64,000 bases of DNA from an uncultured Bacteroidaceae bacterium (GTDB lineage: Bacteria > Bacteroidota > Bacteroidia > Bacteroidales > Bacteroidaceae), in assembly GCA_944321635.1 (NCBI GenBank), contig CALULY010000006.1, positions 1 through 64,000 of the forward strand, written 5' to 3'. Numbering within the stretch: position 1 is the first letter of the stretch; each line of letters begins with the position of its first letter. The notes beneath the pieces were generated by a model. That model ran no database searches. It had not been told where the DNA came from and was given only the letters and a program-made list of their open reading frames with translations. A program made the position numbers and the translations under genes. Of this stretch, positions 53,647-63,701 are shown piece by piece.

Positions 53647-54615
53647 TCACAACACCACCTTCACCGTGCCTTGTCCCACACGGACGACATAGACCCCGTG
53701 CGGCAAGCCCTCTATCCTCGCGTCCGTGCCACGGTGGACGCACTCGCCGCCAGGGGTGTAGACTTCGACCTCTTGCAGTGTCTCACCCCCGATGACTATC
53801 GCGCCGTCGATGACGGTGACGGTGGAAACGGATGACTGGGTGGAGGCGATGGATGAACGGCCTTCCTCCACGATGTTCTTGAAGCCGTTCCAGGGAGCTG
53901 TCGCCTCATAGGCCGCCTTGGTGCCGGCGGGGACGCAGAGCATGGCACTGTCGAGCACCGCAGGCTCGAATGCGGGACGGCACGCCAGCGGCTCCGTCCA
54001 ATGGCAGCGCACGGTGTCGAGCGAGGTGCAGCGGGCGAAGGCCTCGTCGCCTATCGCAGTGAGCGTGGCGGGCAGGTCGAGGCTCGTCAAGGACGAACAG
54101 CTGTAGAAGCCGTCCCACCCGATCACCGTGACAGATTGCAGATCGACCGAGGTCAACATCTCGCAATAGTCAAACGCCCCGTTGCCCACCTGCTCGACCG
54201 ACTGCATCTCAATCGACGACAATGCCCGGCAACCGTAGAAGGCGTAGTCGCCCACCGTCGTGACTGACGGCATGGAGACGTGCCTGAGCGAATAGCAGTT
54301 GACAAACGCCGACAGCCCCACCTCGGTGACTGAGGGCATCACGATGGTGTCCACCGAGTTGCCGTAGAACGACACCGACCCCACCGCCGCGACGACGTAG
54401 GTCTTGCCGTCATGCTCGACCGTCGGCGGGACGGTTATGCTGCCCTCATAGCCGTAGATGCTGGGCGAGGCAGTCACCTCGACGGTCATGTCGTCCTCGG
54501 ACAGGATGTTGTAATATATCCCACCAGTCTCGAAGTCGTATTCGGCGGCACTCGCCGCCACGCCCGCCAGGGCAAGCAGCATGGTGAACAGCAGTTTAAG
54601 GCAATCGTTTTTCAT
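53647..54615 (-). CDS. BspA-like leucine-rich repeat protein with T9SS-type tail (paralogue)
   Basis: 322 aa. A signal peptide (MKNDCLKLLFTMLLALAGVAASA) is followed by LRR_5-type repeats with V instead of D/P at several positions (VSMPSVTTVGDYAFYGCRAL, IEMQSVEQVGNGAFDYC) at about 95-215. The remainder (RCHWTEPLACRP, LCVPAGTKAAYEA, DARIEGLPHGVYVVRVGQGTVKVVL) matches the tail of the protein at 51751-52836. The repeats are more diverged than in that paralogue. Probable surface adhesin. Start at 54615 chosen for the signal peptide. Confidence 0.87.
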   Translation of the reverse strand: MKNDCLKLLFTMLLALAGVAASAAEYDFETGGIYYNILSEDDMTVEVTASPSIYGYEGSITVPPTVEHDGKTYVVAAVGSVSFYGNSVDTIVMPSVTEVGLSAFVNCYSLRHVSMPSVTTVGDYAFYGCRALSSIEMQSVEQVGNGAFDYCEMLTSVDLQSVTVIGWDGFYSCSSLTSLDLPATLTAIGDEAFARCTSLDTVRCHWTEPLACRPAFEPAVLDSAMLCVPAGTKAAYEATAPWNGFKNIVEEGRSSIASTQSSVSTVTVIDGAIVIGGETLQEVEVYTPGGECVHRGTDARIEGLPHGVYVVRVGQGTVKVVL

Positions 54616-54652
54616 AGTATTCCCTTGATTTAGCGGATTGTTACCAATAACG

Positions 54653-54660
54653 CAAATATA
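54653..54660 (-). promoter_or_regulatory. Bacteroidetes -7 box (TATATTTG)
   Basis: Perfect TAnnTTTG on the minus strand 38 bp ahead of the second LRR gene. Confidence 0.5.
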
Positions 54661-54757
54661 ACTTTTTCTCCCCGCAAAGACAAGGGGAAAGGCACTAAAA
54701 ACGACCGCACCGGCAACACGCCACCAGCCCACGAGCCAGAAGCAAAAGGAGGTATGC

Positions 54758-54787
54758 ATTTGCTAGCAAATGCTAGCAATTGCTAGC
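54758..54787. repeat. Short TGCTAGCAA tandem/palindromic repeat
   Basis: Three overlapping TGCTAGC palindromes at 54761, 54771 and 54781, at 10-bp spacing. They directly abut the first TATACAGTAAC block. Confidence 0.7.
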
Positions 54788-54862
54788 TATACAGTAACAG
54801 TAACGTATACAGTTACGGATACAGTTACATAAAGAAAACACTCTAAAGAGTGTAAAAGAAAG
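54786..54862. repeat. GTAAC/GTATAC repeat block, copy 1
   Basis: GCTATACAGTAAC followed by GTAACG/GTTACG/GATACAG hexamers. Then ACATAAAGAAA and the palindrome ACACTCTAAAGAGTGT (54838-54853), then AAAAGAAAG. On the plus strand it can be read as a Tyr-Thr-Val-Thr/Asp-Thr repeat ending in TAA. A second copy is at 54953-55023. Confidence 0.75.
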
Positions 54863-54952
54863 CACACGCACACACGGCAATCAAGATTCCAATCATGGCG
54901 GATCCGACCTGATAAGGGAGAGCATTTGCCCGCGTTTGCCCGGCAAAGCCCG

Positions 54953-55023
54953 GCTATACAGTAACGGATACGGTTACGTATACGGTAACATAAAGAAAAC
55001 ACTCTAAAGAGTGTGAAAGAAAG
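54953..55023. repeat. GTAAC/GTATAC repeat block, copy 2
   Basis: The same order as copy 1: GCTATACAGTAAC, GGATACGG/TTACGTATACGG, TAACATAAAGAAA, ACACTCTAAAGAGTGT, GAAAGAAAG. It again reads as a Thr-Val-Thr-rich tail with TAA on the plus strand. The 640-bp gap between the LRR gene and pnp holds these blocks and the pnp terminator but no supported gene. Confidence 0.75.
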
Positions 55024-55196
55024 GGGGTGCATCCCCCTTTCACTCACGCACACGACTCATCTGCGGCGGCATGGGATGCTCAGTGCGGAAAGGCCGCACG
55101 GCATCGGCAAAGTCACCTGATGCAACGACGCGCAGCATCAGACGCAAAGCCACCGCCTGTCACACGCGGCTGCCTGGCGGCTGATGCAAAAAGAAA

Positions 55197-55230
55197 GCGT
55201 GCCCGCAAGCCATTGCCTGCGGACACGCTC
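55197..55230 (-). terminator. Intrinsic terminator after pnp
   Basis: On the minus strand GAGCGTGTCCGCAGGC pairs with GCTTGCGGGCACGCT (two G-U) around a short loop and is followed by TTCTTTTTGC. It is 25 bp beyond the pnp stop. Confidence 0.8.
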
Positions 55231-55255
55231 GTCATGTCAGCTGTCAAAGGACGCG

Positions 55256-57469
<2,214 letters not shown>

Positions 57470-57507
57470 AAGATTGCTTTTATCAGTATCATTTCATAAA
57501 ATTCGTA

Positions 57508-57515
57508 CAAATATA
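57508..57515 (-). promoter_or_regulatory. Bacteroidetes -7 box (TATATTTG) for pnp
   Basis: Perfect TAnnTTTG on the minus strand 39 bp ahead of pnp. Confidence 0.5.
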
Positions 57516-57611
57516 CGACTATAATCATTCGGTGCAGGCATTTCCCGTTTATTTTTGTTGATAATGAGCAATTTCGCCCCCTCGGATGGCTTCTGGTAAG
57601 GTAAAAAGAGT

Positions 57612-57619
57612 TAAATTTG
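57612..57619 (+). promoter_or_regulatory. Bacteroidetes -7 box (TAAATTTG)
   Basis: Perfect TAnnTTTG 31 bp ahead of the DUF4369 lipoprotein start; TCTG at 57592 is a weak -33 candidate. Confidence 0.5.
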
Positions 57620-57649
57620 CACATCACAACCCTTTTACCAAAAGCCGAA

Positions 57650-58807
57650 ATGAAGAATTTGCCAATCATAGCCGTGCTGCTCGCCATGCTGCTGGCATCG
57701 TGCAGCGACACGCCCCACTTCAAGGTCAAAGGCACGATCGACAACGCCGTCGGGCGTATGCTCTACGTCGAGAACGTCGGTGTCGCCGCCAACGAGCCGC
57801 TCGACTCGGTGATGCTGGACGAGGGGGGCAGTTTCGCGTTCAGCATCGACCGCTATGACAGCCCCGAGTTCTTCCGCCTCCGCGTCGGGAGCAAATACGT
57901 CAACTTCGTCGTCGACTCGACCGAGACGGTGGATGTCAGGGGCGACTACGCCACGCTTGAGAAAGACTATGCCATCACCCCGTCGGGCGACAATGACAAG
58001 ATAAAGGAGCTGTCGCTCAAGCAGAACGCCCTCCAGGCCGCCATCGACGACCTCATGGGGCAGACGGTGCGCAAGGAGATGGCCGTCCGCACCTTCAACG
58101 ACTCGGTGGCTGCGATGCTGTCACGATTCAAGGACGACGTGGCGCGCAACTACATCTTCACAGCCCCCAACAGGCTCTACTCCTACTTCGCGCTGTTCAT
58201 GCGCATCAACGACTTCCTCGTCTTCGACCCCTACAACAACCGCGACGACATCAAGTGCTTTGCGGCGGTCGCGACGAGCATGGAGCGTCTCTACCCCCAC
58301 GCAGACCGCACCAAGCACCTGTCAAGCCTGACACTGCGCGGGATGCGCAACACCAGGGCCAGAGAGGGCAGGACACTCTACATCCCAGAGGAGAAGGTCA
58401 ACGAGACAGGAATCATCGACATCGCCTTGTGCGATGCCGACGGCAACGAGATCAAGCTGAGCAGTCTCATCGGACAGACAATCCTGCTCGACTTCACGGT
58501 GCAGCAGTCGCCAACGTCAGTCGGGCACAACCTTGCGCTGCGTGAGATGCACGACAAGTACAAGGGGCGCGGGCTCGCCATCTACCAAGTGTCACTCGAC
58601 GCAGACCAGCATTATTGGCTACAAGCGACTGACAACCTCCCATGGACTTGCGTCTGGGATCCGGAAGGGGTCTATTCGCCAATCATCGACACCTACAACA
58701 TCAAGACCATCCCGTCGATGTACCTCATCAAGCCATCCGGCGACATCGACCGCCTGTACACCGACACTAAAGACGTGGAAAAAGCATTGAGACGCATCAT
58801 TGGTTGA
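57650..58807 (+). CDS. DUF4369/TlpA-like thioredoxin-fold lipoprotein lacking the CxxC motif
   Basis: 385 aa. A lipoprotein signal (AVLLAMLLASCSD) is followed by a DUF4369 domain (FKVKGTIDNAVGRMLYVENV, about 25-125), a helical linker, and a C-terminal AhpC/TlpA-type thioredoxin fold (LSSLIGQTILLDFTVQQSPTSVGHN...IPSMYLIKPSGDIDRLY). The usual WCxxC is replaced by VQQSPTS, so it cannot act as a thiol oxidoreductase by the normal mechanism. The cis-Pro region (TIPSMYLI) remains. Likely periplasmic-facing; substrate unknown. Confidence 0.85.
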   Translation: MKNLPIIAVLLAMLLASCSDTPHFKVKGTIDNAVGRMLYVENVGVAANEPLDSVMLDEGGSFAFSIDRYDSPEFFRLRVGSKYVNFVVDSTETVDVRGDYATLEKDYAITPSGDNDKIKELSLKQNALQAAIDDLMGQTVRKEMAVRTFNDSVAAMLSRFKDDVARNYIFTAPNRLYSYFALFMRINDFLVFDPYNNRDDIKCFAAVATSMERLYPHADRTKHLSSLTLRGMRNTRAREGRTLYIPEEKVNETGIIDIALCDADGNEIKLSSLIGQTILLDFTVQQSPTSVGHNLALREMHDKYKGRGLAIYQVSLDADQHYWLQATDNLPWTCVWDPEGVYSPIIDTYNIKTIPSMYLIKPSGDIDRLYTDTKDVEKALRRIIG

Positions 58808-58854
58808 AAAACCAGGGCGCAAGCGGCGCAGAAAGTTTAAAAAACGTGCATTCG

Positions 58855-58885
58855 CTTGCCAATGCAAAACAAATCTTTACCTTTG
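58855..58885 (+). promoter_or_regulatory. Promoter of greA
   Basis: CTTG (58855-58858, three of four to TTTG), 19-bp spacer, TACCTTTG (58878-58885, full match to TAnnTTTG). It leaves a ~105-nt leader ahead of greA. Confidence 0.65.
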
Positions 58886-58896
58886 CAACACAAGTT

Positions 58897-58941
58897 GGAA
58901 TGAGGGATTCCAGCCCATCAAACGGCTGGAATTCTTTTTTT
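58897..58941 (+). promoter_or_regulatory. Attenuator-like hairpins in the greA leader
   Basis: The terminator form is a perfect 9-bp stem ATTCCAGCC (58907-58915) / GGCTGGAAT (58924-58932) with an 8-nt loop, followed by TC and seven T. The alternative form is GGAAT (58897-58901) / ATTCC (58907-58911), which uses the same ATTCC and so excludes the terminator. It lies between the promoter and the greA start. Premature termination giving a short leader RNA is an inference. Confidence 0.7.
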
Positions 58942-58997
58942 CACATTCATAAAAGAACAACATTAACCCATACACAAAAGATATAGGAGGAAAAACT

Positions 58998-59462
58998 ATG
59001 GCTTATATGTCTGAAGAGGGATATAAGAAACTGCTCGAAGAGCTGAAACACATGGAAACCGTCCAACGGCCTGAGATCTCGCGCCAGATAGCCGAAGCGC
59101 GCGACAAGGGAGACTTGTCGGAGAATGCCGAATATGACGCAGCCAAAGAGGCTCAGGGAATGCTCGAAATGAAAATAGCACAACTCAAGGAAACAATAGC
59201 CGCAGCCAAAATCATCGACGAGTCAAAACTCTCGACCGACACCGTGCAAATCCTCAGCAAGGTGGAGCTCAAGAACACCAAGAACGGCGCAAAGATGACC
59301 TACACCATAGTCAGCGAGAGCGAAGCCAATCTCAAGGAAGGCAAAATCTCGGTCAACACCCCCATAGCGCAGGGGCTGCTCGGCAAAAAAGTAGGAGACG
59401 TCGCAGAAATCAAAGTGCCGCAAGGGTACATAACGCTCGAAGTAGTCAACATCTCGTTCTGA
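58998..59462 (+). CDS. greA: Transcription elongation factor GreA
   Basis: 154 aa. Stimulates transcript cleavage by backtracked RNA polymerase. The N-terminal coiled coil carries the acidic tip motif (DLSENAEYDAAKEAQG, about 41-56), with the C-terminal FKBP-like domain (TYTIVSESEANLKEGKISVNTPIAQGLLGKKVGD). AGGAGG (58986-58991) lies 6 bp before the ATG, an unusually strong Shine-Dalgarno for this phylum. Confidence 0.97.
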   Translation: MAYMSEEGYKKLLEELKHMETVQRPEISRQIAEARDKGDLSENAEYDAAKEAQGMLEMKIAQLKETIAAAKIIDESKLSTDTVQILSKVELKNTKNGAKMTYTIVSESEANLKEGKISVNTPIAQGLLGKKVGDVAEIKVPQGYITLEVVNISF

Positions 59463-59525
59463 CCGCCAAGCCGCAACCAAAGGCGGCGACAGCGCGACAG
59501 AGCATGACATAAAAAACACAAAGAC

Positions 59526-59921
59526 ATGGCATCGATTTTCAGCAAAATCATCGCGGGCGAAATACCCAGCTACAAGGTCGCGGAAAACGACAAATTCTAT
59601 GCATTCCTCGACATCAATCCCCTGCAAAAGGGGCACACTCTCGTAGTGCCGAAGAAAGAGGTTGACTACATCTTCGACATCGACGACCAGGATCTCGGTG
59701 AAATGATGGTCTTCGCCAAGAAAGTGGCACGCGCCATAAAAGCCGCCATTCCATGCGTCAAGGTCGGAGTGGCAGTAATCGGCCTTGAGGTGCGCCACGC
59801 ACACATCCACCTCGTGCCGATGAACAAGGAGGGAGACATCTCATTCGCCAAGCCTAAGATGACCCTTCCCGCCGAGGAGATGGATGCAATCGCCAAGGCA
59901 ATCGCATCGCACATCGAGTGA
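59526..59921 (+). CDS. HIT family nucleotide hydrolase/transferase
   Basis: 131 aa. The histidine triad H91-A-H93-I-H95-L is intact, with the N-terminal FSKIIAGEIPSYKV typical of the Hint/HinT branch. These enzymes hydrolyse AMP-conjugates such as adenosine phosphoramidates. It follows greA by 63 bp, likely on the same transcript, and is closed by a strong terminator at 59965. Confidence 0.93.
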   Translation: MASIFSKIIAGEIPSYKVAENDKFYAFLDINPLQKGHTLVVPKKEVDYIFDIDDQDLGEMMVFAKKVARAIKAAIPCVKVGVAVIGLEVRHAHIHLVPMNKEGDISFAKPKMTLPAEEMDAIAKAIASHIE

Positions 59922-59964
59922 CTCGCGACAAGCATTCGCAGCCGGCAAGGCTGGCAACAAGCAT

Positions 59965-60005
59965 AAGCCCCTGCTCCACCGGACGGAGCAGGGGCTTTGT
60001 TTTTG
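59965..60005 (+). terminator. Intrinsic terminator after greA-HIT
   Basis: A perfect 13-bp stem (AAGCCCCTGCTCC / GGAGCAGGGGCTT) with a 7-nt loop and a TGTTTTT tail. Confidence 0.92.
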
Positions 60006-60086
60006 CCATCCGCACACAAGGCAAGACCCGACAGCAACAGCAAACTACAACAAAGAGGCAATATGCTCGCATACCAATATTAATAT

Positions 60087-60094
60087 TAAATTTG
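60087..60094 (+). promoter_or_regulatory. Bacteroidetes -7 box (TAAATTTG)
   Basis: Perfect TAnnTTTG 35 bp ahead of the polyprenol-phosphate glycosyltransferase start. Confidence 0.5.
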
Positions 60095-60128
60095 CCACAC
60101 ATATAGCTTAATGCAAACGACGCATACA

Positions 60129-60869
60129 ATGGACAAAGCCGACAGTGTAGTGATCATCCCGACCTACAACGAGAGGGAAAACATCGAAAACATCATACGT
60201 GCCGTGTTCTCGCTTGAGAAGGCGTTTGACATCCTGGTCATCGAGGACAATTCCCCCGACGGGACTGCCGACATCGTGCGCCGCTTGCAAGGGGAGTTTG
60301 CCGGCCGCCTCGCCATGATCGAGAGACGGGGCAAGCTGGGTCTCGGCACGGCCTACATCGAGGGGTTCAAGTGGGGGTTGGCGCACGGCTACGAATACAT
60401 CTTCGAGATGGATGCAGACTTCTCGCACAACCCGCAAGACCTGCCGCGCCTCTATGAGGCTTGCGCTGTGGATGGAGCCGACTTGGCGATAGGGTCGAGG
60501 TACATCACAGGCGTCAACGTCGTCAACTGGCCCATGGGGCGGGTGCTGATGTCCTACTTCGCATCCAAGTACGTCCGCTGCATCACCAGGATGCCTGTGC
60601 GCGACACCACGGCTGGGTTCAAGTGCTACCGCCGCGGGGTGCTTGAGGCGATAGACCTTGACCACATCAAATTCAAGGGATATGCCTTCCAGATAGAAAT
60701 GAAGTTCACGACCTACAAACTGGGATTCAAAATAACGGAAGTGCCTGTCATCTTCATCAACCGCCGATACGGCACGTCAAAGATGAGCGGGGACATCTTC
60801 GGCGAAGCGTTGTTCGGTGTCATCAGGCTCAAGGTCGGGAGCTGGTTCAAGAAATACAAGAGACAATGA
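60129..60869 (+). CDS. Polyprenol monophosphomannose synthase-like GT2
   Basis: 246 aa from MDKADSVVIIPTYNERENI (an ATG at 60111 adds six residues). GT-A motifs are IEDNSPDGTAD and the metal-binding EMDADFSHNP. The block DTTAGFKCYRR and KFKGYAFQIEM is characteristic of dolichol/polyprenol-phosphate mannose synthases. There is no C-terminal membrane domain. It would load a sugar onto a polyprenyl phosphate at the inner membrane. The stop overlaps the pyrC start by 4 bp. Confidence 0.9.
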   Translation: MDKADSVVIIPTYNERENIENIIRAVFSLEKAFDILVIEDNSPDGTADIVRRLQGEFAGRLAMIERRGKLGLGTAYIEGFKWGLAHGYEYIFEMDADFSHNPQDLPRLYEACAVDGADLAIGSRYITGVNVVNWPMGRVLMSYFASKYVRCITRMPVRDTTAGFKCYRRGVLEAIDLDHIKFKGYAFQIEMKFTTYKLGFKITEVPVIFINRRYGTSKMSGDIFGEALFGVIRLKVGSWFKKYKRQ

Positions 60870-62197
60870 GCAGCACAATCTTCAGGCGGGCCACCGTCAT
60901 CAACGATGGCGAGGTGCGCCAATGCGACGTGATCATGGACGGTCAAGACATCACAACGATCGCCCCGGCCGGCAGCGGCTTGCATTGCGACAACGAGGTG
61001 GATGCCGGGGGACTGCTGCTGTTGCCCGGCGTTATCGACGAGCACGTGCATTTCCGCGAACCCGGGATGACTGCCAAAGCCGACACGACATCAGAATCAA
61101 TGGCTGCGGCGGCAGGTGGAGTGACATCGTTCATGGATATGCCCAACACCCGGCCCGCGACGACGACACTCGAAGCGTTGGAGGAAAAATTCGCCAACGC
61201 CGCCAGCAAGAGCCTGGTCAACTACTCCTACTACTTTGGGGCGACAAACCACAACTCCCATCTGTTTGGCAGCTTGGACAAGAGGTCGGTGTGCGGCATC
61301 AAACTGTTCATGGGCTCAAGCACCGGAGATATGCTCGTGGATGACGACACTGCCCTGCGCAGCGTGTTTGACGGCACGGACATGATTGTCGCCGCACACT
61401 GCGAGGACACTGCGGCAATCACACGCAATGCGGCGGCTTTCCGCGAAAGATACGGCGACGACGTGCCTGTCGCCTGCCACTCACAGATCAGGGACGTGGA
61501 AGCCTGCTACCGCTCGACGGCAAAGGCTGTCGAACTCGCTGACCGCTACGGCACACGGCTGCATGTCATGCACCTCAGCACGGCACGCGAACTGACGCTT
61601 TTCGACACATCACCGCTCGACGGCAAACACATCACCGCAGAGGCTTGCCTGGCACACTTGTTGTTTACGACCGAGGACTACGACGCACTCGGCACACGCA
61701 TCAAATGCAACCCATCCGTCAAGTCGCCGTCCGACCGCCAAGCCCTGAGGCAGGCCTTGACGACAGGCAGGATAGACACCATAGCCACTGACCACGCCCC
61801 GCACCTGCTCGCCGACAAAGAAGGCGGAGCGTTGAGGGCCGCATCGGGAATGCCCATGCTGCAATTCTCACTCATCTCGATGCTCGACCTCGCGGCACAG
61901 GGTGTCATCAGCCAAATGGAAGTCGTCGAGAAGATGTGCCACGCCCCTGCCAGGCTCTTCCACATCGACAAGAGAGGATTCATCCGCAAAGGCTACCGCG
62001 CAGACATCGCCCTTGTAGCCACCGAGGACTGGACGCTCACGCAGCAAGACATTGTGAGCAAATGCGGATGGTCGCCGCTTGAAGGGCACACATTCCACCA
62101 TCGCGTCGTCCGGACTTATGTCAACGGCAATCTGGCCTACGACAACGGAAGGTTTGACAACGGAGCAAGGGGGCAAAGGCTCGTCTTCGACTATTAA
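60866..62197 (+). CDS. pyrC: Dihydroorotase
   Basis: 443 aa. The third step of de novo pyrimidine synthesis. Class I-type features are the metal motif H60-V-H62-F-R in DEHVHFREPG, DMPNT, KLFMGSSTGD, HCED, HLSTARE, ITAEACLAHL and ATDHAPHL. The amidohydrolase ends with the beta-sandwich segment GYRADIALVATEDW. Translationally coupled (ATGA) to the upstream glycosyltransferase, an arrangement I associate with Bacteroidetes. Confidence 0.93.
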   Translation: MSSTIFRRATVINDGEVRQCDVIMDGQDITTIAPAGSGLHCDNEVDAGGLLLLPGVIDEHVHFREPGMTAKADTTSESMAAAAGGVTSFMDMPNTRPATTTLEALEEKFANAASKSLVNYSYYFGATNHNSHLFGSLDKRSVCGIKLFMGSSTGDMLVDDDTALRSVFDGTDMIVAAHCEDTAAITRNAAAFRERYGDDVPVACHSQIRDVEACYRSTAKAVELADRYGTRLHVMHLSTARELTLFDTSPLDGKHITAEACLAHLLFTTEDYDALGTRIKCNPSVKSPSDRQALRQALTTGRIDTIATDHAPHLLADKEGGALRAASGMPMLQFSLISMLDLAAQGVISQMEVVEKMCHAPARLFHIDKRGFIRKGYRADIALVATEDWTLTQQDIVSKCGWSPLEGHTFHHRVVRTYVNGNLAYDNGRFDNGARGQRLVFDY

Positions 62198-62270
62198 GCT
62201 CCCCTCCACGCTGTCCCAAGACATCGGCCGCACATCGACGCGGCATCTCCAGAAGTCACTTTTAATAAGG

Positions 62271-62300
62271 ATGGCAGCCCCGTCTCGGGGCTGCCATTTG
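62271..62300 (+). terminator. Hairpin after pyrC
   Basis: A perfect 12-bp stem ATGGCAGCCCCG / CGGGGCTGCCAT with a TCT loop, 73 bp beyond the pyrC stop; TTG and an A-rich stretch follow. Confidence 0.75.
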
Positions 62301-62780
62301 AATAAAAACAGAAAAGGGAAATATAAATCAGTGCTAATCCCATGCCTCTGCATTGTGAACTAACTGCCGCCAAAGATAAATGTTACACATACAACCTCCA
62401 ACAATATTGCAACTTTTTTATGCATGAAGTTGAAAAAATAGCAATATTTCATCCACAAACACCCTAATGTACCAGCGTTTTCCGATTAGGGCAAACATCA
62501 ATGCCTCTTGATTTTGATTAAATGGGCATTGCACGACGCACGTTTCAACTAATCCCCCTGCACCAGCGACTTTTGATGGCAAACAAGGCAGATTGCAAAA
62601 CAATGTTAAAAAACAAAGTTTCTCACATGGCCGATTAAACCTTGCCCACATTCCAAAGTCTTAAGGTTGAAGAAAGAAAATTCGTATTTCATACTTTACG
62701 TGTTGCAAGCAAAAGACCCTTTGGAGTAAGGGCGACAGCAATACGGACTTAGTTTAGTTTTTAGTTTTCTCATAAGAAGG
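62301..62780. other. AT-rich intergenic stretch without a supported gene
   Basis: No open frame with recognisable content. The composition is markedly more AT-rich than the flanking genes. The part from about 62640 to the hairpin at 62775 could encode a small RNA (AACCTT...AAGGTT pairing at 62637-62669), but no known RNA family is recognised. Confidence 0.35.
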
Positions 62781-62811
62781 CGGTCGATGTGAATTGGCCG
62801 CCTTTCTTGCA
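62775..62811 (+). terminator. Possible terminator of an unannotated RNA
   Basis: The GGCGG / CCGCC stem is extended by AAGAA/TTTCTT with one bulge, and the loop is about 14 nt. It faces the convergent SDR gene and could end a transcript from the AT-rich region to its left. Confidence 0.4.
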
Positions 62812-62924
62812 TCTTGCCCCCTGCCATGCAGAAAGCGCAACGCCCCGCACACACTCAAACCGCCCGCCCCGGTCACAACGACACGCGGCGGGCGGTTCAA
62901 ATGCCAAATCCACGGGATGCGGGC

Positions 62925-63701
62925 TTAGACGATGCTCGCCCCTCCGTCAACGACGATGTATTGCCCCGTGACATAGCTCGAAGCCTCTGATGAGAGGTAG
63001 AGGATCGTGCCGTTCAACTCCCCCCTCCTGCCAGGCCGCCCCAACGGGTTGGCCATGTTGTAGGCCTTCAAGAACTCTTCGTTGCGGAACAATGTGTCCT
63101 GCGTCATCTCGCTCTCAAACAAGCCAGGCCCGATGCAGTTGACAGTGATGCCATGCACGCCGTAGGACGCTGCCATGCCCTTGGTGAGCCCCACGACGCC
63201 AGCCTTTGAGGCGTTGTAGGCATGGCGCGCGAGCACTGGGACCTTGTCGCCTATGATGGCGTTCACCGACGAGACATTGACAATCCTGCCACCGCCAATG
63301 TCTTTCATAAAAGGCACGACGTGCTTGCTCATGAGGAACATCCCCTTGAGGTTTGTCGCAATCACCTTGTCCCACTCGGCTTCTGACAGCTCATCAACCG
63401 CCCCGGCTATGGCAACGCCTGCATTGTTGAGCAAGATGTCTATGTGTCCCAGCCTGTTGACCGCATCAGCCACGGCGTTGCGCACACTCTCCTCGTCCGT
63501 GACGTCACAGGACAGCGAAACAGCCTTGCCGCCGGAGGCCTTGATGCTTTCCTCCACATCCTTTAGTTTGTTCACCCGCCGAGCGAGCAAGACCACAGTT
63601 GCGCCGCACTCGGCATAAGCCTTGGCCGCGTCAGCACCGAGACCGCTCGATGCACCTGTCACCATGGCCACCTTTCTGGTCAAATCAAAATAGTTTTTCA
63701 T
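62925..63701 (-). CDS. SDR family oxidoreductase (gluconate 5-dehydrogenase-like)
   Basis: 258 aa NAD(P)-dependent short-chain dehydrogenase. The cofactor motif TGASSGLG starts at about residue 15. NNAG, the catalytic Ser in VNVSSVNA, Y-N-A-S-K (YxxxK) and the PGLFESEMT segment follow, and it ends in YIVVDGGASIV. It is closest in feel to gluconate 5-dehydrogenases or 3-oxoacyl reductase-like SDRs. No partner gene is in view. Start at 63701 (MKNYFDLTRK) preferred over 63731. Confidence 0.88.
   Translation of the reverse strand: MKNYFDLTRKVAMVTGASSGLGADAAKAYAECGATVVLLARRVNKLKDVEESIKASGGKAVSLSCDVTDEESVRNAVADAVNRLGHIDILLNNAGVAIAGAVDELSEAEWDKVIATNLKGMFLMSKHVVPFMKDIGGGRIVNVSSVNAIIGDKVPVLARHAYNASKAGVVGLTKGMAASYGVHGITVNCIGPGLFESEMTQDTLFRNEEFLKAYNMANPLGRPGRRGELNGTILYLSSEASSYVTGQYIVVDGGASIV

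Noticed and set aside
58907-58941. Terminator of the upstream DUF4369 gene instead of a leader element
   Set aside because: The hairpin lies downstream of a well-formed promoter for greA (58855-58885), so transcripts of greA must cross it; it may also stop read-through, but the leader position stands.
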